DNA of 64,000 nt from Cellulomonas fimi ATCC 484 (GCF_000212695.1 NC_015514.1:2108001-2172000), one strand, 5' to 3'. Shown: positions 22,389-31,236, counted from the first letter of the stretch. A program made the numbers and translations. The notes: generated from the letters alone by a model not told the origin.

Positions 22389-25007
22389 TCAGCCGAGCGT
22401 GCAGGCGACGCCGTTGAGCGTGAACGCCGTCGGCGCGGTGTTCGTGCCGTTGTGCGTGCCGTTGAAGCCGATCGACACGCTGGAGCCGGCGGCGAGCGTG
22501 CCGTTCCACGGCGCGTTCTTGGCCGTCACCGCGGTGCCGGACTGCGACCACTCGGCGCTCCAGCCCTGCGACACCTTCTGGCCGTCGGCGAAGGAGAAGC
22601 CGAGCGTCCAGCCGTTGAGGGCCGCGGTGCCGTTGTTCTTCACCTCGACCGTGCCGGTGAAGCCGGTGTTCCACGAGCTGGCGGAGTACTTCACCGTGCA
22701 GCCGCCGGACGTGGCCGCCTGCGTCCGGGCGGAGACGGCTGCCGAGGCTGCCGACACGTTGCCCGCGACGTCCTTGGCCTTGACCGTGAACGAGTACGCG
22801 GTGTCCGCCGCGAGGCCGGTGACCGTGTAGCTCGTCGAGGTCACGGTCGCCACGCGCGTGGTGCCGTTGAAGACCTCGTAGCCGGCGACGCCCGAGCCGC
22901 CCGCGTTGTCCGTCGAGGCGGTCCACGTCAGCGGGACCGACGAGGTCGTCGTCGTGCCGGCGGTCAGGCCGGTCGGGACGGACGGGGCCGTGGTGTCGAC
23001 CACGGTGCCGGTCTGCGTCGTCGCGGAGACCGCGGCGGAGGCGGCGGACGTGTTGCCCGCGACGTCCTTGGCCCGCACGGAGAACGAGTACGTGGTGCCG
23101 GCCGTCAGGCCCGTGACCGTGTAGCTCGTCGCCGTCGTGGTGCCGACGACCGTCGTGCCGCGCAGGACCTCGTAGCCCGCGACGCCGGACCCTCCGGCGT
23201 TGTCGGTCGAGGCGGTCCACGAGAGCGGGACCGTCGTGGTCGTCGTCGTGCCGGCCGTCAGACCGGCCGGGACGGACGGCGCCGTCGTGTCCGTCACGGT
23301 GCCGGACTGCGTCGTCGCGGCCGCCGCGGCGGAGGCCGCCGAGACGTTGCCCGCGGCGTCCTTCGCCCGGACCGTGAACGAGTACGCCGTGGCCGGGGTC
23401 AGGCCCGTGACGGTGTAGCTCGTCGCGGCGGTCGTGCCCACGAGGGTCGTGCCGCGGTAGACGTCGTAGCCGGTGACGGCGACGTTGTCCGTCGACGCCG
23501 TCCACGACAGCGGGACCGACGTCGCGGTGGTCGTGCCGGCGGTCAGGCCGGTCGGCACCGTCGGCGCCACCAGGTCCTCGACGGGCGTCGTGCCGCCGAT
23601 CACCGGGTACGCGTTCTTCACGAGGGTGACGAACTGCTCCTCGAACCACTGGCCGGCGAGCGGCGCGTTGGGCGTCGCACCCGTCAGCTGGTTGTTGAGC
23701 TTGGGCGAGACGAACGTCGGGTCGCACATGCGGTCGAACCGCTTGCCCTGGTCGTTCGGGATGTCGGTCGAGGCGCCGTCGGACTCACCCGGGGGCTTGA
23801 TCCAGACGAACGCGTCGAGGTGCGACGCGGCGTAGCCGGACGGCGTGGCCTCCGGGAACCGGCCGATGCCCGCACCCAGCGGGTTGCACCACGCGCCGCG
23901 GTGCACGCGACGGTCCACGCGGTTCGCGTCGACGTAGGCGTTCACGTCGGTGCTCGCGGTGATCGACGTCGGACGGTTGGGGCCGCCCCAGCCGTTGCGC
24001 GACGTGTCGACGAGCATGCCGATCGACGACGGGAAGCCCGCCGCGACCAGCAGCCGGTGCATGTGCGCGGTGTAGTCGATCTCGTCGAAGTCGAAGTTCC
24101 ACTCGTAGAACTTCGACGACCGGATCGGGGTGTTGTTGATCGTCAGGGACGAGTCGGAGAGCAGCGGCTCCTCGAGCGGCGTCGTGTTCGCGACGTCGGA
24201 CACGAACCCGTCGATCGACGCGAACCCGGCCGTCGTCGACTTGGCGACCTCGGCGAACAGCGTCGCGGACGGGCCCGCGTTGCTGTCCCAGCCGAGCCAG
24301 CCGGAGTGGCCGATGTCGATGTAGTTGTAGACGTTCGGGATCGCGTGCAGCTTGTCGAGCGCGTACTTGACGCCCTGCCGGTAGTACGGCGCCGCCTGCT
24401 GGCAGGCGGGCTCCGAGATGTTCGTCGTGAGGTTCGGCAGCGAGTCGGGCTCGATCGTCGCGGCGATCCGGATGCTCTCGTACTCCGGGTTGTCGAGCAG
24501 GTCCGCGATCGGGTCGATGTACTCGCTCTTGTACCGCGCGAGGCCGGCGTCGGTCGCGGGCAGCTCGCCGTTGGACGCGAGCGCGAAGCAGTCGCGGCCG
24601 GGCAGGTCGTAGATGACGAGGTTGAACACGAGCGGCACGCCCGCGGCCTTCTGCTGCGCGACGGCGTTGTCGAGGTGGAACTTCAGGCCGTTGCCGTCGG
24701 CGTTGCCCGTGATCGCGCTGATCCGGTCCATCCACACGGCGGTGGGCTGACCCGCGACCGTCCGCATCTTCGCGGCGAGGGCCGGGTCCGCGCTCTGCCG
24801 GCCGGCAGCGGCGTTCACCGAGGCGGCCCACGTGGGGTTCACGTACTGCACCGCGCCGGCGTAGGGGTTGTCGACGTGGACGGGCGCGGCGCTCGCGCTC
24901 GTCGCCAGGGTGGTGAGGGGGACGGCGACGAGAGCCGTCGCCGTCGCAGCGGTGGCGACGGCGCGTACGCGACGCCTCACCCCTGCTCGCTTGCCGAGTG
25001 TGGACAC
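22389..25007 (-). CDS. cbhA: Secreted GH6 exo-cellobiohydrolase with three Fn3 modules and CBM2
   Basis: The 872-residue product has a signal peptide of about 40 residues, a GH6 catalytic domain (about 41-475), three fibronectin type III repeats and a CBM2 at the C-terminus. GH6 features include YDLPGRDCFALASNGE and the general-acid Asp in AATIEPDSLPN. DAFVWIKPPGESDG lies near the end of the catalytic domain. Cys pairs (RDC and PAC; WCN and MCD) fit the loops that make the tunnel. Sequence and length agree with my memory of C. fimi CbhA, which releases cellobiose from the non-reducing end. GGAGG lies five bases before the GTG at 25007. Confidence 0.97.
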   Translation of the reverse strand: MSTLGKRAGVRRRVRAVATAATATALVAVPLTTLATSASAAPVHVDNPYAGAVQYVNPTWAASVNAAAGRQSADPALAAKMRTVAGQPTAVWMDRISAITGNADGNGLKFHLDNAVAQQKAAGVPLVFNLVIYDLPGRDCFALASNGELPATDAGLARYKSEYIDPIADLLDNPEYESIRIAATIEPDSLPNLTTNISEPACQQAAPYYRQGVKYALDKLHAIPNVYNYIDIGHSGWLGWDSNAGPSATLFAEVAKSTTAGFASIDGFVSDVANTTPLEEPLLSDSSLTINNTPIRSSKFYEWNFDFDEIDYTAHMHRLLVAAGFPSSIGMLVDTSRNGWGGPNRPTSITASTDVNAYVDANRVDRRVHRGAWCNPLGAGIGRFPEATPSGYAASHLDAFVWIKPPGESDGASTDIPNDQGKRFDRMCDPTFVSPKLNNQLTGATPNAPLAGQWFEEQFVTLVKNAYPVIGGTTPVEDLVAPTVPTGLTAGTTTATSVPLSWTASTDNVAVTGYDVYRGTTLVGTTAATSYTVTGLTPATAYSFTVRAKDAAGNVSAASAAAAATTQSGTVTDTTAPSVPAGLTAGTTTTTTVPLSWTASTDNAGGSGVAGYEVLRGTTVVGTTTATSYTVTGLTAGTTYSFSVRAKDVAGNTSAASAAVSATTQTGTVVDTTAPSVPTGLTAGTTTTSSVPLTWTASTDNAGGSGVAGYEVFNGTTRVATVTSTSYTVTGLAADTAYSFTVKAKDVAGNVSAASAAVSARTQAATSGGCTVKYSASSWNTGFTGTVEVKNNGTAALNGWTLGFSFADGQKVSQGWSAEWSQSGTAVTAKNAPWNGTLAAGSSVSIGFNGTHNGTNTAPTAFTLNGVACTLG
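22740..23560 (-). repeat. Three near-identical Fn3-coding repeats in cbhA
   Basis: Three consecutive segments of roughly 285-300 bases encode fibronectin type III modules, each with TAPSVPxGLTAGTTT, SYTVTGL and AKDxAGNxSAASAA. Long stretches are nearly identical at the DNA level, and cenD has two related copies. This suggests duplication and gene conversion. Confidence 0.8.
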
Positions 25008-25130
25008 GTGGTCCTCCGGGTGTCGGTCGGCACGCCCGTACGGACCGTCCCGGCCAGGCGCGAGTCGCCCGGGGGGAGTCCGCAGCGACTGGCGGCTACC
25101 TCAGCACGCGGCCACCTCGGCGGGGCATGG

Positions 25131-25146
25131 GGCAAATCGTTTAAGC
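25131..25146 (-). promoter_or_regulatory. Operator-like motif upstream of cbhA
   Basis: On the minus strand this is TTAAACGATTTGCCCC, 124 bases before the cbhA start. It matches the GH74 upstream element at 11811 in 14 of 16 positions. The core AAACGATT fits LacI-family half-site symmetry. The cognate regulator is probably the LacI-type gene just upstream. Confidence 0.6.
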
Positions 25147-25246
25147 CCTGCGCGTTACCTTTTCGTGACCATCCGTGGAACCCGTGGCGGGCGGCGGCGG
25201 CCCGCGACACCGGGAGCGCCCCCTGCGGCCGACCCCGGCCCGTGCG

Positions 25247-26353
25247 TCACCGGCTGCGCGGCCCCGTGCTGCCCCGCACCGCGAGGCCGCCGACCTGGAG
25301 CTCCCGACGCACCCGTGCGTCCCCGTCCAGCACCGCGAGCACGGCCTCGCCCGCGGCCAGGCCGAGGTCGCGCTGCGCCGACGGCAGCGTCGTGACCGAC
25401 GGCGTCGCCAGCCGGCAGAGCGCCGAGTCCGAGCCCGCCACGACCGACAGGTCCCACGGCACCGCCAGGCCCGTCCGGCGTGCCACGTCGAGCGCGGCGA
25501 TCGCCATCTGGTCCGAGTCGAACACCACCGCCGTCGGCGGTCGGCCGCTCGTCAGCAGCCGCCGGGTCGCGACCGCCGCCTCCTCGGCCGTGCCCGAGGT
25601 CGCCTCGTGCTGCAGGCGGCCGCCCGCGGGCTCCAGCACCCGCCCGAGCGCCCCGACGCGCGCCCGGGTCCGCGCGAGCTCCGCCGGCGCCGTCACGACC
25701 GCGACGTTGCGGTGCCCCAGCTCCAGCAGGTACCGCGCGACCCGCGAGAACGCGTCCGCCTCGTCCAGCCGCACGCTCGCGAGGTCGTGCTCCTCCGGGA
25801 CGCCGCCGACCACGACCGCGGGCGCCCGCAGCCGCCGCAGCGCGTCGATCCGCGGGTCCTCGACGAGGACCTCCGTCACGACCATCACGTCGAAGCGGCG
25901 CTCCGCCCACCACTCGCCGTAGACCGTGACCGCGGCGTCCGGCCCGTCCACGATCTGCAGCACCAGCGCCAGGTTCCGCGTCGCGAGGACCTCCTGCAAC
26001 GCCGTCACGAACTCGAGCACCCCGGTCGCGTGCGCGGCCGGGCCCGCGACCGTCCGGTCCACCACCAGACCCACCGCCCGTGGACCCGTCCGCATCGACC
26101 GGGCCGCCGCGCTCGGCCGCCACCCGAACTCGTCCGCGACGCGCAGCACGCGCTCACGCGTCGCCGCCGAGACCCCGGGCCGGCCGTTCAGCGCGTACGA
26201 CACGACGGCGATCGACACGCCCGCGGCACGCGCCACGTCGGTGATCGTCGGGCGTCGCTGCGCGGGGGCCGGCACGGGGACCGGTCCCGTCGTGGGAGGC
26301 GGGGGAGTGCTGCCCGCCGTGGACGAGTCATATGCAGGTGTGACCACGATCAC
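25247..26353 (-). CDS. LacI-family transcriptional regulator
   Basis: The protein (368 residues from the GTG at 26353) has a Pro/Thr-rich N-terminus. The LacI helix-turn-helix and hinge follow (PTITDVARAAGVSIAVVSYALNGRPGVSAATRERVL), then the sugar-binding domain with MAIAALDVARRTGLAVPWDLSVVAGSDS. Members repress catabolic genes until a sugar is bound. It lies on the same strand immediately upstream of cbhA and cenD, so control of these cellulases is likely but not proven. The start is uncertain: a GTG at 26275 would remove the unusual 26-residue extension. A CRP-type palindrome covers the upstream start codon. Confidence 0.9.
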   Translation of the reverse strand: MIVVTPAYDSSTAGSTPPPPTTGPVPVPAPAQRRPTITDVARAAGVSIAVVSYALNGRPGVSAATRERVLRVADEFGWRPSAAARSMRTGPRAVGLVVDRTVAGPAAHATGVLEFVTALQEVLATRNLALVLQIVDGPDAAVTVYGEWWAERRFDVMVVTEVLVEDPRIDALRRLRAPAVVVGGVPEEHDLASVRLDEADAFSRVARYLLELGHRNVAVVTAPAELARTRARVGALGRVLEPAGGRLQHEATSGTAEEAAVATRRLLTSGRPPTAVVFDSDQMAIAALDVARRTGLAVPWDLSVVAGSDSALCRLATPSVTTLPSAQRDLGLAAGEAVLAVLDGDARVRRELQVGGLAVRGSTGPRSR

Positions 26354-26354
26354 C
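26339..26354. promoter_or_regulatory. CRP-like palindrome in the lacI/sensor intergenic region
   Basis: TGTGA, six bases, then TCACC matches the CRP/GlxR consensus in nine of ten arm positions. It lies between the divergent lacI and sensor genes, near a possible -10 (TAGTCT, 26355-26360) on the plus strand. It could couple both genes to global carbon signalling. Confidence 0.5.
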
Positions 26355-26420
26355 TAGTCTGTCGCCGGATGCGGCACAATTGCACCATCTCGACTCCGAC
26401 GACGTAGGCGAGGAGCACTC

Positions 26421-29120
26421 ATGGGGACCGTCCGACGGGGTCCGGTGTCGCCGACGGCGCGGCGCACGATCGGGGTCCTGTCCCCGGTCGTCGGCGGTTT
26501 CTACTTCGGTGCACTGATCGCCGGCGTCGCCCGCGCCGCCCGTGCCGCGGGGCACCGCGTGGTCGCCGTGCAGACCTACCCCGCGGGCCTCGACCGCGAG
26601 CGCTACCCCGACGAGTCCATCCTCGACGCCCCCGTCGCGCTCGGTGCGGTCGACGGCCTCGTCGTCGTCGGCAAGGCGCTGCGGGCCGACCGGCTGGCCG
26701 CCGTGCAGCAGTGGGGCGTGCCCCTCGTGCTCGTGAGCGAAGAGCCGACGGGCCCCGACGACCCGGTCGTCGTGCCGGACAACACGGGCGGGGTGCGCGC
26801 GGCCGTCGAGCACCTGCTCGAGCACGGGCACACCCAGGTCGGCTTCGTCGGCTGCCTGACCCAGCGGGACATGCGCGAGCGCTTCGCCGCGTACCGGGCG
26901 GCCCTCGCGGACCACGGGATCGACGCGCAGGAGACGTGGTGGTTCGACGCGACCGACAACCACGAGCAGGGCGGGGCCGACGCGGCCGCGCGCATGCTGG
27001 CCGTCGGGAGGCCGACCACCGCGGTCGTCGCCGCGACGGACCGCAACGCGATCGGGTTCCAGCGGGCGCTGCGTGCCGCGGGGCTCGCGCTGCCGCGCGA
27101 CCAGGCGGTCGTCGGCTTCGACCACGCGGACTCGGGTGCCCGTGTGACCCCCCGGCTGTCCACGGTGGACGCGCACTACGACCGCGTGGGTGAGACGGCC
27201 GTCTCGCTGCTGCTCGCGCGGATGCGCGGCGAGGACGTCGCGGGCGGCGAGTACCGGGCCCCGTCGACCCTGGTCCTGCGCGAGTCGTGCGGGTGCACCG
27301 AGGTCGGGCAGCTGACACCGCTCGAGCTCCCGCGTGCCGGCGTCGGCGGCGGGCACCAGGCGTTGCGCGCCCTCGCGGAGACCGCGTTCGTCGGCCCGGC
27401 GGGGGCAGGCACCGGGCGGCGCGCGGGCAGCGCACCGCGGGAGACGTGGTGGCACGCGGTCGTCGAGCCGCTCGACGCCGCGGCGGAGCGCGGCGCGTTG
27501 CCGGTGCCCGCGGCGCTCGCGCGGCTCGCGGACCTCACGGCCGCCATGCAGCCGCACCCCGAGGCCCTCGAGCAGCTGGTCACGTGCCTGCGGGCCGTCG
27601 AGTCGGCCACCTTGGAAGCGCTCCCCGACGAGACGCACCACACGGCCGTGCGCCGGACCGTCACGGAGGTGCTGCTCGCGCTGACCAAGGGCTGCACGCG
27701 GGCGATGCTCGCGCGCAGCGGGCAGCTCGAGCGCACGATCGTCGACCAGTACGAGGTCGACATGGACCTGCTCCGCGGCGACGGCGCGAGCCCGCGCGCG
27801 CTCGGCTGGCTGCCCCGGGGAGTCCGGGGGCACGCGTGCCTCGCGCTGTGGCTCGGCGGGGACCGCGGCCCGGGCGACCGCGAGCTGGAGATCGTCGGCG
27901 TGCACGACACGTCGGGCACGCTGTCGCGGCTCGTCGGCATGCGGACGACCGCGAGCCAGTTCCCGCCGGCGGCGCTGACCCGTGCGGGCACGATCGGGAG
28001 CAACGAGCTCACGTTCGTCGTGCCGGTCACGTTCGGGGGCAGCGACTGGGGGCTGCTCGCGATCGACGGCGCCGCCGAGACGCGCGCGACGAGCGCCCGG
28101 GACCGGTTCAACCACTGGGCCGCGCTGCTGGCCGTCGCCCTCGACCAGGAGCGGCTGCTGACCTCGCTGCGCGAGCAGCGGCGCGCGCTCGAGCAGGCGG
28201 CCGCGCGCGAGAGGTCGCTGGCCGACACCGTGCGCGCGAGCGAGGAGCGGTACGCGCTCGCGTCCATGGCCGCGCACGACGGCACGTGGGACTGGGACGT
28301 GTCGGCCGGCACGGTCTACTACTCGCCGCGCTGGAAGCAGACCCTCGGGTACGACGACGAGGTGATCGGCGACTCGCCCGCGGAGTGGCTGGAACGCGTC
28401 CACCCCGCGGACCGCGACGACCTGTCGGCGGCGATCGCGTCGCAGCTCGCCGGAGCGGGCACGCCGCTCGAGCTCGAGCACCGCGTGCGCACGTCGTCGG
28501 GCGACTACCGGTGGATGCTGTGCCGCGCGGTCACGGTGCTGGACGACGCGGGGTGCCCGGCGCGGCTCGTCGGTGCCCTCGTCGACGTCACGGAGCGCAA
28601 GGAGGCCGAGCTCGCGCTGCAGCGGGACGCGCTGCACGACCCGGAGACGGGGCTGGTCAACCGGCTGCTGTTCCTCGACCGGCTCGCGTCCGCGCTGCTG
28701 CGCACCCGCCGCTCACCCACGTACGACTGCGCGGTCGTGCTCGTGCGCGTGCTCGAGGAGCAGGTGATCCCCACGCAGGGGCGCCACGACGGCGAGCCGG
28801 ACGTGCACCTCGACCTGCACCGCGAGCTCGTCCGGCGGCTGCGACGGCCCCTGCGCGAGGGCGACACGCCCGCACGGATCGCCGAGGACGACTTCGCGGT
28901 GCTGCTGGACGACGTCGGCCCCGGCGGTGTCCCGGGGCGGGTCGGCCAGCTGCTCGACCAGCTCCGCCACGAGCTGGGGTCGCGGATCAGGGTCGGCGCC
29001 CTGGGCAGCATCCGCGGCTTCCGCGACGTCTCGGACGTGCTGCGGGAGGTCGACATCGCGCTGCTGCGCGGCGGGTCGACGACGTGGCACGAGGCCCGTC
29101 CGGGCTCGGTGCTCCGCTGA
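26421..29120 (+). CDS. LacI-type sugar-binding fold + PAS + degenerate GGDEF sensor protein
   Basis: The 899-residue protein has no DNA-binding domain or membrane segment. Residues 14-290 are a LacI-type periplasmic-binding fold (TIGVLSPVVGGFYFGALIAG; VVVPDNTGGVRAAVEHLLEHG; TAVVAATDRNAIGFQRAL), ending with the Cys motif RESCGC. Residues 300-570 look GAF-like. A coiled-coil linker (576-611) leads to a PAS domain (606-720, with DGTWDWDVSAGTVYYSPRW) and a GGDEF-like domain (735-895). The catalytic GGDEF is replaced by AEDDF at 821-825, but an RxxD inhibitory site (REGD, 812-815) remains five residues before it. It is probably a cytosolic sugar-responsive c-di-GMP receptor. GAGGAG precedes the ATG. 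Confidence 0.85.
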   Translation: MGTVRRGPVSPTARRTIGVLSPVVGGFYFGALIAGVARAARAAGHRVVAVQTYPAGLDRERYPDESILDAPVALGAVDGLVVVGKALRADRLAAVQQWGVPLVLVSEEPTGPDDPVVVPDNTGGVRAAVEHLLEHGHTQVGFVGCLTQRDMRERFAAYRAALADHGIDAQETWWFDATDNHEQGGADAAARMLAVGRPTTAVVAATDRNAIGFQRALRAAGLALPRDQAVVGFDHADSGARVTPRLSTVDAHYDRVGETAVSLLLARMRGEDVAGGEYRAPSTLVLRESCGCTEVGQLTPLELPRAGVGGGHQALRALAETAFVGPAGAGTGRRAGSAPRETWWHAVVEPLDAAAERGALPVPAALARLADLTAAMQPHPEALEQLVTCLRAVESATLEALPDETHHTAVRRTVTEVLLALTKGCTRAMLARSGQLERTIVDQYEVDMDLLRGDGASPRALGWLPRGVRGHACLALWLGGDRGPGDRELEIVGVHDTSGTLSRLVGMRTTASQFPPAALTRAGTIGSNELTFVVPVTFGGSDWGLLAIDGAAETRATSARDRFNHWAALLAVALDQERLLTSLREQRRALEQAAARERSLADTVRASEERYALASMAAHDGTWDWDVSAGTVYYSPRWKQTLGYDDEVIGDSPAEWLERVHPADRDDLSAAIASQLAGAGTPLELEHRVRTSSGDYRWMLCRAVTVLDDAGCPARLVGALVDVTERKEAELALQRDALHDPETGLVNRLLFLDRLASALLRTRRSPTYDCAVVLVRVLEEQVIPTQGRHDGEPDVHLDLHRELVRRLRRPLREGDTPARIAEDDFAVLLDDVGPGGVPGRVGQLLDQLRHELGSRIRVGALGSIRGFRDVSDVLREVDIALLRGGSTTWHEARPGSVLR

Positions 29121-29123
29121 CGG

Positions 29124-29160
29124 CGACGGGCCCGCACCCGGGTGGGGTGCGGGCCCGTCG
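29124..29160. terminator. 15-bp perfect hairpin between convergent genes
   Basis: Arms 29124-29138 and 29146-29160 are exact complements around a seven-base loop. It separates the sensor gene stop (29120) from the opposing helicase stop (29206). Confidence 0.8.
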
Positions 29161-29205
29161 GCCGGACCGGTCCCGTCGCGCGCCGCGCGGCGGAGCCGGG
29201 GTGGG

Positions 29206-30996
29206 TCAGTGCCGGCCGCGCTGCGGGCCGTGCGAGGGGCGGGACGCCCCGTGCCCGGGGCGCGGGCCGGTGTCGACACGGATGCGCAGCGGCCGTCCGG
29301 CGACACGCGTGCGCGACAGGCGGTCGACGACGTCGGCCGACAGCCCGCCCGGGATGTCGACGAGCGCGAAGCTGCCGAAGATGTCGATCTTGCCGACGTC
29401 CTTGCCGGTCAGGCCGCCCTCGCCCGTGAGCGCCCCGACGAGCGCCCCGGGCTGCAGGCCGTCGCGGTGACCGACCGCGACCCGCCAGCGCGGCGGGCCG
29501 CCCGCGATGTGCGTCTCGGCGCGGCGCCGCTCACGCGGGGGCCGGTCGTCGCCGCCGACCCGCTCGTGACGGCCCGGGGTGAGCCGGGCGCGCTCGAGCG
29601 CGTCGTCCAGGTCGTCGCCGTCACGCGGGGTGGGGCCCTCGTCGCCGACGGCGAGCGCCGTCACGGCCGCGAGCAGCTCGATCGGGTCGGTGCCGGGGTG
29701 CGCGGCCAGGTGTGCGGCGACGGCCTCGCGGTAGACGTCGAGGCGACCGAGCTCGGCCCGGGCCGGCGTCCGCCCGAGCAGCAGCGCGACGCGGTGCGCG
29801 CTCACCTCGGCCGGCGTCGGGATCGGGACCTGCTCGAGCGTCACCCGGGTCGTGCGCTCGATCGTGCGCAGCCGCGACTGCTCGGCGGGGGTGACGAACG
29901 ACAGCGCGACCCCCTCGCGCCCTGCGCGGCCCGTGCGACCGATGCGGTGCACGTACGTCTCCGCCTCGCGCGGCACGTCGAAGTTGACGACGAGACCGAT
30001 GCGCTCGACGTCGAGGCCGCGCGCGGCGACGTCGGTCGCGACGAGCACGTCGAGCGCCCCGGAGCGCAGCCGGTCGACGATCTTCTCCCGGTCCGACTGC
30101 GCGACGTCGCCGGAGATGTGCGCCGCGGAGATGCCGCGCTCGACGAGGGCGCTGCCGACCTCCTCGGCCGCACCTCGGGTCCGCACGAAGACGATCGTGG
30201 CGTCGGCGTCGGTCACCGCCAGGACACGGCCCAGCGCGCCGATCTTGTGCCGGTACGGCACGACCGCGTACGTCTGGCGGACCGTCGTGACCGTCGAGGA
30301 CTGCCGCGCGACCGTGATCTCGACGGGCTGGTGCAGGTGCTGCTCCGCGACGCGCCGGATGGGCGCGGGCATGGTCGCCGAGAACAGCGCGACCTGACGC
30401 CGGTCGGGCGTCGAGGCGAGCACGCGGTCGACGTCCTCCGCGAAGCCCATGCGGAGCATCTCGTCGGCCTCGTCGAGCACGAGGTACCGCACCTGGTCGA
30501 GCACGAGGGTGCCGCGGTCGAGGTGGTCGAGCACACGCCCCGGCGTCCCGACGACGACCTGCGCGCCGCGCGCGATGGCCCGCTGCTGCGGGAGGAAGGG
30601 CGACCCGCCGTAGACGGCAACGACGGCCAGCCCGGGCAGGTGCGTCGCGAAGGACGTGATCGCGTCGGCCACCTGCATGGCGAGCTCGCGCGTCGGGGTC
30701 AGGACGATCGCCTGCACGCCCGCGGTGCCGGCGTCGACCGCGGCGAGCAGCGGGAGGCCGAAGGCGGCGGTCTTGCCGGTGCCGGTCTGGGCGACGCCGA
30801 CGATGTCACGCCCGGCGAGCAGGGCGGGCACGGCCTGCGACTGGATCGCGGACGGCGTCACGAAGCCGAGGTCGGCGACGGCGCGCTCGAGCGGCGCGGG
30901 CAGACCGAGCGTCGCGAACGTGGGGCCGTCGACGGGCGTGACCACGTCGGCGGCGGAGTCGTCGGGCAGGAGGGCAGGGGGCACGAGGGCGCTCAT
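29206..30996 (-). CDS. DEAD-box RNA helicase with C-terminal RNA-binding domain (DeaD/CsdA-like)
   Basis: The 596-residue protein has the complete DEAD-box core. The Q motif lies in FATLGLPAPLERAVADLGF, motif I is AQTGTGKT, motif II VLDEADEM, motif III SAT, motif V TDVAARGLD and motif VI YVHRIGRTGRAG. A basic region follows, then a DbpA/CsdA-type RNA-binding domain (VGHRDGLQPGALVGALTGE, IDIFGSFALVDIP) and an Arg/Gly/His-rich end. Such helicases unwind rRNA or mRNA in ribosome assembly and cold adaptation. The ATG at 30996 has only a weak ribosome site. Upstream lies a leader with two strong hairpins. Confidence 0.93.
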   Translation of the reverse strand: MSALVPPALLPDDSAADVVTPVDGPTFATLGLPAPLERAVADLGFVTPSAIQSQAVPALLAGRDIVGVAQTGTGKTAAFGLPLLAAVDAGTAGVQAIVLTPTRELAMQVADAITSFATHLPGLAVVAVYGGSPFLPQQRAIARGAQVVVGTPGRVLDHLDRGTLVLDQVRYLVLDEADEMLRMGFAEDVDRVLASTPDRRQVALFSATMPAPIRRVAEQHLHQPVEITVARQSSTVTTVRQTYAVVPYRHKIGALGRVLAVTDADATIVFVRTRGAAEEVGSALVERGISAAHISGDVAQSDREKIVDRLRSGALDVLVATDVAARGLDVERIGLVVNFDVPREAETYVHRIGRTGRAGREGVALSFVTPAEQSRLRTIERTTRVTLEQVPIPTPAEVSAHRVALLLGRTPARAELGRLDVYREAVAAHLAAHPGTDPIELLAAVTALAVGDEGPTPRDGDDLDDALERARLTPGRHERVGGDDRPPRERRRAETHIAGGPPRWRVAVGHRDGLQPGALVGALTGEGGLTGKDVGKIDIFGSFALVDIPGGLSADVVDRLSRTRVAGRPLRIRVDTGPRPGHGASRPSHGPQRGRH

Positions 30997-31079
30997 GGGT
31001 ACCGTTCGGTCAGCGGGGGGAGCCCTGAACCGTGCGCCGGAACGGCGACGGCTGGTCGCTGCTGCCCCGAACACCCGAT

Positions 31080-31136
31080 GGCACCGTGACGGTGCCCAGA
31101 CCTTCTCGACACGGGCCCGCACCGGTGGTGCGGGCC
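31080..31136 (-). promoter_or_regulatory. Structured 5' leader of the DEAD-box helicase gene
   Basis: Two perfect hairpins lie upstream of the helicase start: GGCACCG/CGGTGCC (31080-31086 with 31090-31096) and GGCCCGCACC/GGTGCGGGCC (31114-31123 with 31127-31136). TAGACT near 31180 on the minus strand could be the -10. Leader-mediated autoregulation is known for cold-shock helicases in other bacteria, but here it is inferred. Confidence 0.45.
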
Positions 31137-31236
31137 TCGACAGGGGACGCGCGACGAACTCCGTAGTCGCCGTCCAGTCTACGGGGCCGCGTCGCCGGGC
31201 GGGCAGGACGCCCGGGTGACGTCGGGCACAGACCTC

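Noticed and set aside
22740-23560. Regular repeats in cbhA as a CRISPR or transposon structure
   Set aside because: They are in-frame coding repeats for Fn3 modules.
19977-25922. A 1981-codon plus-strand open frame opposite cenD and cbhA
   Set aside because: It is the antisense shadow of two well-recognised secreted cellulases; the translation is low-complexity Arg/Gly-rich and has no domain.
26277-26288. Perfect palindrome GGGACCGGTCCC as a second lacI operator
   Set aside because: It lacks the AAnCGnTT core, and short GC palindromes are frequent here; it stays only a weak possibility for the lacI start region.
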